Shown: positions 46,004-53,439 of the stretch, piece after piece
Position numbering within the stretch: the first letter of the stretch is position 1
How the letters are laid out: each line of letters opens with the position of its first letter
Origin: Bacteroidales bacterium
GTDB lineage: Bacteria; Bacteroidota; Bacteroidia; Bacteroidales; UBA932
Length of the DNA stretch: 64,000 nt
Direction: 5' to 3'
Assembly: GCA_017535125.1 (NCBI GenBank)
Contig: JAFXUS010000087.1
Location: 15,243-79,242 of the forward strand
Notes under the pieces: generated by a model
Seen by the model: only the letters and a program-made list of their open reading frames with translations
Databases searched by the model: none
What the model was told of the DNA's origin: nothing
Translations under genes and position numbers: made by a program

Positions 46004-47005
46004 ATGAAAGTAAAAGAAAAGAAAATTGACGACCTCAACCGCGAGCTGACCATCGAGGTGGCCGCGGCTGACTATGCAGAAATTGAGAAGAAGAAGCTTG
46101 CCGACCGCCGCCGTACGGCGGAATTCAAGGGCTTCCGCAAGGGCATGGTGCCCGCGTCCCTGATCAAGCGCGTCTATGGCGAGCAGGCGCTCGTGGAGGC
46201 CGTGAACCAGGTGATCGGCCAGGCCCTGGACAAGCATATCAACGACAAGAAGCTCCGCATCCTGGGCGAACCGCTCGCTTCCCAGAAGCAGCCGGAAATC
46301 GAGTGGGCCGACGGCAACGACTTCACCTTCGTCTTCGACCTGGGCCTCAGCCCGGAGGTGAACGTGGAGGTGGAGAAGACCGACACCGTGCCGAGCTATA
46401 CCGTCTCCGTCGCCGCCAAGGACAAGGCGCCGATGATCGAGAACATGAAGAAATACTACGCCGAGCACAAGGAGGAGGGCCAGGAGGCCAAGAGCGACGA
46501 GGAGATCGAGAAGGAAGTGTCCGAGCGCATGAAGAACCAGTACCAGAGCGAGGCCGAGTGGCGCCTGACCAAGGACATCCGCGACTACTTCGTGAAGAAG
46601 GCGGACGTCCAGCTCCCCGAGGCCTTCCTGAAGCGCTGGCTCGTCGAGGCCAACAACGGCAAGCTCTCCGCCGAGGACGTGGAGAAGGATTTCCCGGGCT
46701 TCGCCGAGGACTTCAAGTGGCAGCTGGTGCGCGGCTCCCTGATGCAGAAGTGGGGCTTCAAGGTGGAGGAGAAGGACCTGCACGAGCAGGCCGAGGCTTT
46801 CGCCCGCTACCAGTACGCGATGTACGGCATCGGCAACGTGCCGGACGAGATGGTGAAGGAGATGGCCGTCAACATGCTCCAGGACCAGAAGCAGATCGAG
46901 CGCCTGGTCGAGCAGGTCGAGGACCGCAAGGTGATGGACAAGATCAAGGAGACCATCACCCTGAAGCCCACGAAGATCACCGCGGCCAAGTTCCGCGAAC
47001 TGTAG
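46004..47005 (+). CDS. tig: Trigger factor lacking a recognisable PPIase domain
   Basis: This is a 333-aa ribosome-associated chaperone for new proteins. The ribosome-binding signature GFRKGMVP is at 43-50, and the N-terminal domain continues to DFTFVFDLGLSPEV near 107-120. A C-terminal chaperone region of helices runs from about 145 to 320. The central peptidyl-prolyl isomerase (FKBP-like) domain of about 100 residues that usually follows is missing. The chain passes directly from VEVEKTDTVPSYTVSVAAKD to a Glu/Lys-rich helix. Bacteroidota trigger factors are usually near 450 aa. The frame is intact, so this is a domain loss rather than a broken gene. A strong terminator follows. Confidence 0.9.
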   Translation: MKVKEKKIDDLNRELTIEVAAADYAEIEKKKLADRRRTAEFKGFRKGMVPASLIKRVYGEQALVEAVNQVIGQALDKHINDKKLRILGEPLASQKQPEIEWADGNDFTFVFDLGLSPEVNVEVEKTDTVPSYTVSVAAKDKAPMIENMKKYYAEHKEEGQEAKSDEEIEKEVSERMKNQYQSEAEWRLTKDIRDYFVKKADVQLPEAFLKRWLVEANNGKLSAEDVEKDFPGFAEDFKWQLVRGSLMQKWGFKVEEKDLHEQAEAFARYQYAMYGIGNVPDEMVKEMAVNMLQDQKQIERLVEQVEDRKVMDKIKETITLKPTKITAAKFREL

Positions 47006-47030
47006 CAGCGTCTTTCGCCGGCTCCCTTTC

Positions 47031-47058
47031 GTCATTCGCCGGCTTGACCGGCGAATCT
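47031..47058. repeat. Short intergenic palindrome, CTTGA-loop family
   Basis: GTC, stem attcgccgg / ccggcgaat (47034-47042, 47048-47056), loop cttga, then CT; identical to the copy at 28480. A partial copy (ttcgccggc) lies at 47014-47022. Confidence 0.75.
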
Positions 47059-47061
47059 CAA

Positions 47062-47099
47062 AATAAATCGGGTGGTCCATCAGGGCCACCCGATTTATT
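47062..47099. terminator. Bidirectional terminator between tig and the Spy-like gene
   Basis: The arms 47062-47078 and 47083-47099 pair over 17 bp (one G-T wobble) around the loop atca. AT-rich ends on both sides suit termination in both directions. Confidence 0.8.
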
Positions 47100-47116
47100 G
47101 TCTATATCAATCAGGA

Positions 47117-47506
47117 TCAGAATCCGCCGCCGCCGAACTGGGCGCGCATCTCTTCCTGCTGTTTTTCCCATTTCTTGAACTGATCCTCGGTCAGGATGGC
47201 CTTGAGCTTCTTGTTCTGCTCTTCCTGGCGCTTCTCCATGTCCTTGCGCATCTGCTCGAAATCGCCGTTCATGCCGCCGCCTTCGAACATCTTCTGCATC
47301 GCCTCCATCTCCTCCTTGAAGATGACGGTCACTTTGGCATACTGGTCTGCCGTCAGGTTGACGGTTTCCTTCATCTGATCAGCGCGCATCTTGGCGATTT
47401 CCTCGGCGCTCGGCATCTGGCCGCCACCGAATCCCTGCGCGTTTGCGGTGAACGCTCCCACCAGGAGCATCACACCCACTACGAACCATTTAAAAAGTTT
47501 ACGCAT
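47117..47506 (-). CDS. Small exported Spy/LTXXQ-like protein
   Basis: This 129-aa periplasmic protein has a signal peptide (MRKLFKWFVVGVMLLVGAFTANA). The rest is charged helix with two LTxxQ-type motifs, NLTADQYAKV near 50 and ILTEDQFKKWEK near 104, the mark of the Spy/CpxP family of envelope-stress chaperones. Gly-rich segments flank the helices (QGFGGGQMP and QFGGGGF). It lies 56 nt after the upstream gene and has no clear -7 box, so it is probably the last gene of the leftward operon starting near 51 kb. Confidence 0.8.
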   Translation of the reverse strand: MRKLFKWFVVGVMLLVGAFTANAQGFGGGQMPSAEEIAKMRADQMKETVNLTADQYAKVTVIFKEEMEAMQKMFEGGGMNGDFEQMRKDMEKRQEEQNKKLKAILTEDQFKKWEKQQEEMRAQFGGGGF

Positions 47507-47562
47507 AATATAAGAGAGATTAAAGTGAATGAATTTGCGACAATTTTCGTGCCTGAACGCCC

Positions 47563-48705
47563 TTATCTGCGGAGAATCTTCGACGTCAGGTTGAGGCGGT
47601 ACTTGAAGGTACGGTTTCCGTGGTAATAGGACATCGTGATGGTGTTGGCGTCATCGAAGGCGATGCTGTTCAGCAGACGGTCGCGGTAGTGGTTGACGCA
47701 CTCGGGCTCGGCCCAGGCGAGGACGTAGTTTTTGTCGTCCTTCTGGTACGCGACGATCACGGTGTAGCCGCGGTGGTCGAACATCGCGGCGGTATATTTC
47801 GACGAGTTCTTCTTCCCCTTGGCGTTCTGGTATTCCTCGACGAGGGAACTTTCTTCCGGGAGGATGTTGAACTTCAGGCGCGTGGCGGTAGTCAGCGCGT
47901 CGGGATTCTCCGTCAGCCACCAGTTGATGGCACCGTCGGTCAGGTAGAAGTTCTCCGGGATCTCTTCCAGCAGGGGATTGTCCTGCACGTCCTTGAGCAT
48001 CAGGCGCATGAAGGGACGCTCCATGCCGGTCAGCGCCATCTGGTTGATGCGGCCGCTGAGGCGGTAGGGCGCGTCAGCGCCCGTGGTCAGTTCGCTGTTC
48101 CCTTCGAAGGAGACGCAGCCGAAATCATCGGTCTGCGGGGCGTAGGCGGCGGCGACGTAGGTCTGCGCCAGCCCGTCCAGGCTCGACAGCATGTAATTGA
48201 AACGCAGGTAGCGCGTGTCACGGATGGTCAGCACGGAGGTGCTGTCCACGAAATAGCGGCAGGCTGTGTCCCCGTCGGGTGCGGCGGGTGCATCATATAC
48301 GCTCTCCTGCACCCAGTTTCCCCGGTCCAGTTTGAAGCTGACGATACGGACCACGTCCAGCGCGATCAGCATTTCGGGACCGCCGAGGCAGACCGCGTAG
48401 ATGCGGTCCACGGCCTCCCGCCGGTCGGCGATGGCGCGGAACTCCGTGTCTTCTGGCAGCAGCGGCGCGGCGATGGCCGCGGCCTGCGCCATGTCATACG
48501 GCGTAATGTTGAGCAGGGTGTCCTTGCGCGCCAGGATGTCGGGCGCATAGACGGACGAAGGGTATTTCTTGAGGAACTTGTCGAAGGCTTCCACCGAAGG
48601 CTGCGACAGGGTCTTCTCGTATAGCTTGGTCTCCGCCTTCTTCTGGGCCGAAAGCGGTGCGGCGGCCAGCAGCAGGACCAGGGCGGCGGTCAGGACTTTT
48701 TTCAT
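47563..48705 (-). CDS. Exported protein of unknown function
   Basis: This 380-aa protein has a clear signal peptide (MKKVLTAALVLLLAAAPLSAQ). A short helical N-terminal region follows (SVEAFDKFLKKYPSSVYAPD, TPR-like in pattern). The body looks beta-rich with many aspartates and tyrosines and ends HGNRTFKYRLNLTSKILRR. I do not recognise the family. It overlaps the S9 peptidase gene by 4 nt and precedes the Spy-like gene, which points to a role in the envelope. Confidence 0.75.
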   Translation of the reverse strand: MKKVLTAALVLLLAAAPLSAQKKAETKLYEKTLSQPSVEAFDKFLKKYPSSVYAPDILARKDTLLNITPYDMAQAAAIAAPLLPEDTEFRAIADRREAVDRIYAVCLGGPEMLIALDVVRIVSFKLDRGNWVQESVYDAPAAPDGDTACRYFVDSTSVLTIRDTRYLRFNYMLSSLDGLAQTYVAAAYAPQTDDFGCVSFEGNSELTTGADAPYRLSGRINQMALTGMERPFMRLMLKDVQDNPLLEEIPENFYLTDGAINWWLTENPDALTTATRLKFNILPEESSLVEEYQNAKGKKNSSKYTAAMFDHRGYTVIVAYQKDDKNYVLAWAEPECVNHYRDRLLNSIAFDDANTITMSYYHGNRTFKYRLNLTSKILRR

Positions 48706-50555
48706 AAGAACGTTTCGAAATAGTCGGTGATCTTCTCGTAGAGGTGCACGCGGGCCTTGCCGCGCATGTTGTGTTCGTCAAGCGGGTAGGGGAACCAGTC
48801 CACCGGGACGCCCGCCTCGATGCAGGCCTGTACGAAGCTGAGCGAGTGCTGCGGCACCACGGTGCCGTCCAGGACGCCCTGGCAGATGAGCACGCGTCCC
48901 GTGAGGTCTTTCGCCCGCGGGATCAGGGACGCCTCCGCGAACCCTTCCGGGTTGGTCTGCGGCGTGTCCATATATCGTTCTCCGTACATCACTTCGTACC
49001 ATTGCCAATCAATAACCGGGCCGCCCGCGACGGAGACCTTGAAAAAACCGGGGTTGCGGGTGGTCAGGGACAGGGTCATGAAGCCGCCGTAGCTCCAGCC
49101 GTGCACGCCGATGCGCGAGCGGTCGATCCAGGGCGCGCGGTCCAGCAGCGCCCGGATACCGGCCATCTGGTCTTCGACCTCGGCCGTGCCGCAGCGGCGG
49201 TTGATGGCCTTTTCGAAGGCCGCGCCGCGGTTCTGCGTGCCCCGGTTGTCCTGGACATAGACCACGTAGCCGCGCTGGGCCATCAGCATTTCCCACATGC
49301 GGATGTTGCCGAGCCAGGAATCGGTGACCATCTGCGAGTGCGGGCCGCCGTAAACGTACACGACGAGGGGATATTTCTTCGACGGGTCGAAGCCGCGCGG
49401 GTAGAAGAGCCGGTAGTAGTTGTCGAACTGCCCGTCGGCGGAGGGCGTCGTGCCCAGCTCCACGCGGCACTGGGCGTACTCGTCCAGCGGGTCGAGGGCG
49501 GTCAGGATCGTCTCGACGAGCTTGCCGTCCGTGCCGCGCACCTGCGTGACGCCGGGCATGTTGAAGGAGGAGTAGCGGTCGATGAACTTGCTGCAGTCCG
49601 GGGACATCACGACCTGGTGCCAGCCTTCCTCGGGGGTGAGGCGCTTCGGCTTGCCGACAAGGCCCTTTCTCCTGCCCAGTTGCACGCGGAACAGGTGGTT
49701 CTCGACGGGGGAGACCTCCGCGGAGGTGTAATAGACGTATTTGCCGTCGTTGGCGACGTATTCGACGTCGGCGGCGACGGGGGTGATGCGCTCCACGCGG
49801 CCGAGCGTGTCGCAGCGGTAGAGGTTCCGGAAGCCGTCGCGGTTGTCGGTGCGGTAGAGGAACTCGTAGCTTCCTTTCAGGAAATGGAGCGGGTCGAGCG
49901 GCTCCACCCAGGCGTCGTTGCGCTCCGTGAGGAGGGTGCGCACGTAGCGGCCGTCGTCGGCGCGGTACATGTTGAGGTGCATCTCGTGCTGGGCGCGGTC
50001 GAGCACCTGCACGAAAATGTATTTGCTGTCGGGCGACCAGGTGACGTTCGTGAGGTAGCGCTCGTCGTCGAAATCATCGACCTGCAGGGTCGCGGAGATG
50101 TTGCCGTCGAAGTCGGTCACGCATACGGAAACATGCTCCGAGGCCATCCCGGCCATGGGATAACGGATCAGCATCGCCTCGCCGGTGCGGGTGGTGATGT
50201 CGTAGAGCGGGTACTGCGTGACGGCGGACTCGTCCTTGCGGTAGATGGCGAGGCGCTTGCCGTCCGGGGCGGGGAAGACGCCGCCGGTGATGCCGAACTC
50301 GTTGCGGCTCACGGACTGCCCGTACACGATGCCGGGACCTTCCGGCTCCGGCAGTTTCCACGCCGGCGCCTCCCGTTTCGGGGCCTCCTTCGTCAGCTGG
50401 CTGTCCTCCGTCCAGTACAGGCGGACCTGCTCCGGATAGACGGAACGCTCACCCTGGCCGACGGACTCGGCCACGGTCAGCAGGCGGGCGTTGGGATTGC
50501 CCTCGGGATGTGTCGCGAGGATGCCCGCGACGAGCAGCAGCGCGAGGCGGATCAT
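48702..50555 (-). CDS. DPP4-type serine peptidase (S9 family), second copy, short N-terminus
   Basis: This 617-aa S9B peptidase has a short hydrophobic start (MIRLALLLVAGILA) that may be a signal sequence. Beta-propeller sequence runs to about 390. The hydrolase domain has GVHGWSYGGFMTLSL (Ser near 487), GVLDGTVVPQHS (Asp near 563) and DEHNMRGKAR (His near 595). SRNEFGITGGVFPAPDGKRL is typical DPP4. Like the copy at 26623 it is about 100 aa shorter than usual at the N-terminus, but the two are not close duplicates. It overlaps both neighbours by 4 nt. Confidence 0.88.
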   Translation of the reverse strand: MIRLALLLVAGILATHPEGNPNARLLTVAESVGQGERSVYPEQVRLYWTEDSQLTKEAPKREAPAWKLPEPEGPGIVYGQSVSRNEFGITGGVFPAPDGKRLAIYRKDESAVTQYPLYDITTRTGEAMLIRYPMAGMASEHVSVCVTDFDGNISATLQVDDFDDERYLTNVTWSPDSKYIFVQVLDRAQHEMHLNMYRADDGRYVRTLLTERNDAWVEPLDPLHFLKGSYEFLYRTDNRDGFRNLYRCDTLGRVERITPVAADVEYVANDGKYVYYTSAEVSPVENHLFRVQLGRRKGLVGKPKRLTPEEGWHQVVMSPDCSKFIDRYSSFNMPGVTQVRGTDGKLVETILTALDPLDEYAQCRVELGTTPSADGQFDNYYRLFYPRGFDPSKKYPLVVYVYGGPHSQMVTDSWLGNIRMWEMLMAQRGYVVYVQDNRGTQNRGAAFEKAINRRCGTAEVEDQMAGIRALLDRAPWIDRSRIGVHGWSYGGFMTLSLTTRNPGFFKVSVAGGPVIDWQWYEVMYGERYMDTPQTNPEGFAEASLIPRAKDLTGRVLICQGVLDGTVVPQHSLSFVQACIEAGVPVDWFPYPLDEHNMRGKARVHLYEKITDYFETFL

Positions 50556-50983
50556 AGCGATTCGCCGCCGGTGAAGATCGGAATCTCGGAACTGCCGGTT
50601 CCCGGGCTCACGGACACGATGCGGTCCACGATATAGTGCTGCATGCCGCGCCAGGGCAGCATGCCGTTGTATTCCTTGTAATGCAGCTCGACGTTCTTGC
50701 CGCTGCAGAGCATCAGCGAGTCGGCCACGGCCTTGTCCACGACGGAGAAGTTGAACTCGTTGGACTGGATGCTGCCGCCGGTCTTCTGGTTGCTCTTGAA
50801 GCCGGTCTGGATGAGGCGCCCCTCGTAGGTCTTCCAGACCCAGCCCTTATAGACGATCTGGTTCAGCTCGCCGGCCTTGACGCCTTCGCCGAAGACGAAA
50901 TAGAACTTGAAGTACACGAATACGGCGGCCGCCACGAGCAGGATGGCGACGATCCAGGAGATGATTTTGCCTTTTGCTGACAT
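50552..50983 (-). CDS. Conserved membrane-anchored protein of unknown function
   Basis: This 143-aa protein has one membrane helix (IISWIVAILLVAAAVFVYF, about 7-25) and a soluble domain with KGWVWKTYEGRLIQTG, SNEFNFSV and ADSLMLCSGKNVELHYKEYNG. Proteins of this kind in Bacteroides have sometimes been labelled 6-phosphogluconate dehydrogenase, but no dehydrogenase motif is present, so that name should not be used. It is the first gene of the leftward operon, with a TATATTTG box 29 nt upstream. Confidence 0.75.
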   Translation of the reverse strand: MSAKGKIISWIVAILLVAAAVFVYFKFYFVFGEGVKAGELNQIVYKGWVWKTYEGRLIQTGFKSNQKTGGSIQSNEFNFSVVDKAVADSLMLCSGKNVELHYKEYNGMLPWRGMQHYIVDRIVSVSPGTGSSEIPIFTGGESL

Positions 50984-51012
50984 AATTGCCTGATTGTAGT
51001 TTTACTAAACTA

Positions 51013-51020
51013 CAAATATA
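51013..51020 (-). promoter_or_regulatory. -7 promoter box for the 50.9-47.1 kb operon
   Basis: The minus strand reads TATATTTG, 29 nt upstream of the 143-aa protein. It separates this operon from the glycan locus to the right, whose last stop is at 51037. Confidence 0.55.
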
Positions 51021-51036
51021 GCAATTTCCCGGGATA

Positions 51037-53430
51037 TTAGTCCAGCTGCAGCGTCCGGGTGCCGACGGTCACGGTGACGGGACCGTTTTGTCCGGCAACG
51101 GAACGGACCAGGACCTGGGCGCATCCGCTGAAGGTGCTGATATCCAGCGAATTGCCGCTCAACGGCCGTTCCACGGCCTTGAAACCGGGATCGCCGTTGC
51201 CCCAGCCCAGCAGGGCGGCACCCTCCACGCGCACGGCCAGCGGCATCTGTGCATCTGTGACGAAGCGCCCGCGCGCATCCAGTGCCTCGATATCAACGAC
51301 CACCACGTCCGCGCCGTCACGCGCAAGCGTCGTCTTTGACGCCGTCAGGTGCACGTCCGTGGCGGGTCCCGTCGTTTCCAGGACGGTGCGTACGGCCACG
51401 CGGCCGCCGCGGTAGCCCGTTGCTTCGACGCGTCCGGGCCGGTAGGGGACGTCCCAGCGGACGCTCTCATCCGGGGCCACCTTCTTCGTCCCCAGACTCT
51501 TCCCATTTACCCGGAGGGCGACCTTGTCGCAATTGGTATAGACAATGACCGGAATGACCGTCCCTTCCGGCACGGGATGGTTCCAGTGCGGGCTGACGTG
51601 CAGCATGGGCTCGTCCGTCCAGACGGACTGCAGGTAGAAGGCCTCGTCCTTGGGGAAGCCGCAGTAGTCGAGGATCCCGAACTGCGAGCCCGTGGCGGGC
51701 CAGACCATCGGGTTCGGCTCGCCCCGGTAGTCGAATCCCGTCCAGTAGAACAGGCCGCCCAGCCCGGGGTGTGCGGCATAGTATTTCCAGCCGCGGGAGA
51801 TGACCTCCAGCACCTGTCCGCCGGCGTTCATCGGCTGGCTGTCCGGCGTGCAGACGGCATCGGGATTGCCGCCCATCGGACGGTTGTCCACGCCGCTGCG
51901 GTTGAAGGAAAGCATCCAGCCGCGCTCGGGGACGGTCGCGTATTTGCCGCGCGTGCCGGAGCCGGTGGTCTCCTCGGTGCCCACGCCGGTCCGCTCCGGG
52001 AACTCCCGCAGCAGTCCGGCTATGTCATTCTGTACGATATAGTTGAATCCGAATACATCCACGCCCCGGTTGGGCTGCGGTCCGCCGCTCGAGCCGTAGG
52101 TCGTCGGGCGGGTCGGGTCCAGCCGGTGGGCGAAATCCGTCAGGCGCTGCGCGATGCGCCTGCCCGTCTCGTTCCATTCCACGGGCCACTCTTCGTTGCC
52201 CACGCTCCACAGGATCACCGACGGGTGGTTGCGGTCGCGCCGGATCATGTTCCCGAACTGATCCAGCTGCTCGGCGTTCACGCCGAACTGGCGCTGCTCA
52301 TCGATGACGGCGAAGCCCAGCTCGTCGCAGAGGTCCAGCATGGCGGGGGTGGCGGGGTTGTGCGAGCAGCGGATGGCGTTGAAGCCGTATTTGCGCAGCT
52401 GTTCCAGACGGTAACGGAGGAGGGCATCCGGCACGGCAACACCCACGCCGGCATGGTCCAGGTGCAGGTCGCAGCCGCGCAGCTGCACCCGCTCCCCGTT
52501 CAGCAGGAAGCCCCGCTGCGGATCGAAGGCGATGTCACGCAGGCCCCAGCGGCCACTGTATGAGGCCGACAGGATGCCATCATAGTACAATTCCAGCGTC
52601 CAGCGGTACAGGTACGGATCGTCCAGACTCCAGCGGTGTTCCGGCCGGGCCACTTCGTGCCCGTCGGCGTCGAAGAAACGCTTCACCGCCCGCACGCGGG
52701 CCGGATCGACCGAAGCGTCGGCATACACCGGCGTGAAACGGATGTCGTCCGCGCTCAGCTCGATGGAATACGGTTCCGCCGCCACGGGCCCGGCCCTGTG
52801 CAGCCAGACGTGGCGGTAGATGCCCGCGCCTTCGTAGAACCATCCTTCCTCGACGGATGCGTCGCAGCGCACCGCGATCACATTGTCCCCGCCGTAGTTG
52901 AGATACGGGCTGAGGTCGTACACGCGCGAGGCGTAGCCGCTTTTCTCGCCGCCGAGGTAGGCGCCGTTGCAGAAGATCTGGCTGTCGCGGAAAATCCCTT
53001 CAAACTCGATCCAGATCTGCTTTCCGCGGTCTTCCGCGGGGATCTCAAGGTGCCGGCGGTACCAGCCCACGGAGTTCTCGGGATACTTCCAGCCGATGCA
53101 CTTGTAGCCGTGCGAATGGCTTGCGGCACCGTCGTAAGGCAAGTCCACGGCCCAGTCGTGGGGCAGCGTGACCGCCCGCCAGGCGCCGTCCTCGACGAAA
53201 TCCGGCGATGCGGGACCGTGGTTGTCGTTGTTGGACTTCACCTTCGTGAAATAGGTAAAGTATTCCGTGCCGTGGCCGTAATCCGCCTCCATCGAGGAGG
53301 CATTGCCCGGCGCGAAGGTCCACCCGGCATCCAGGGAGGTACGGAAACCGGAGGCCGCCAGCGGCACGGCCGGCAGGGCGAGTGCCGTGCTGAGCAGCAC
53401 GGGAAGGAAGAAGCGGTGCAGCGCGGTCAT
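51037..53430 (-). CDS. Glycoside hydrolase family 2 enzyme of the glycan locus
   Basis: This 797-aa exo-enzyme has a signal peptide (MTALHRFFLPVLLSTALALPAVPLAA). GH2 domains follow in the order sugar-binding, Ig-like, TIM barrel. Acid/base Glu is in WSVGNEEWPVEW near 413 and the nucleophile in GVGTEETTGSGT near 486. The C-terminal DUF4982-type Ig domain is present. The family includes beta-galactosidases, beta-mannosidases and others; the barrel resembles the beta-galactosidase type. In this mannan-type locus it could trim galactose or mannose from oligosaccharides. It is the last gene of the run, 9 nt after the GH94 stop. Confidence 0.88.
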   Translation of the reverse strand: MTALHRFFLPVLLSTALALPAVPLAASGFRTSLDAGWTFAPGNASSMEADYGHGTEYFTYFTKVKSNNDNHGPASPDFVEDGAWRAVTLPHDWAVDLPYDGAASHSHGYKCIGWKYPENSVGWYRRHLEIPAEDRGKQIWIEFEGIFRDSQIFCNGAYLGGEKSGYASRVYDLSPYLNYGGDNVIAVRCDASVEEGWFYEGAGIYRHVWLHRAGPVAAEPYSIELSADDIRFTPVYADASVDPARVRAVKRFFDADGHEVARPEHRWSLDDPYLYRWTLELYYDGILSASYSGRWGLRDIAFDPQRGFLLNGERVQLRGCDLHLDHAGVGVAVPDALLRYRLEQLRKYGFNAIRCSHNPATPAMLDLCDELGFAVIDEQRQFGVNAEQLDQFGNMIRRDRNHPSVILWSVGNEEWPVEWNETGRRIAQRLTDFAHRLDPTRPTTYGSSGGPQPNRGVDVFGFNYIVQNDIAGLLREFPERTGVGTEETTGSGTRGKYATVPERGWMLSFNRSGVDNRPMGGNPDAVCTPDSQPMNAGGQVLEVISRGWKYYAAHPGLGGLFYWTGFDYRGEPNPMVWPATGSQFGILDYCGFPKDEAFYLQSVWTDEPMLHVSPHWNHPVPEGTVIPVIVYTNCDKVALRVNGKSLGTKKVAPDESVRWDVPYRPGRVEATGYRGGRVAVRTVLETTGPATDVHLTASKTTLARDGADVVVVDIEALDARGRFVTDAQMPLAVRVEGAALLGWGNGDPGFKAVERPLSGNSLDISTFSGCAQVLVRSVAGQNGPVTVTVGTRTLQLD

Positions 53431-53439
53431 GTCCGGGCG

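Noticed and set aside
50552..50983. 6-phosphogluconate dehydrogenase
   Set aside because: A label sometimes given to similar proteins, but there is no nucleotide-binding or substrate motif in this 143-aa membrane-anchored protein.
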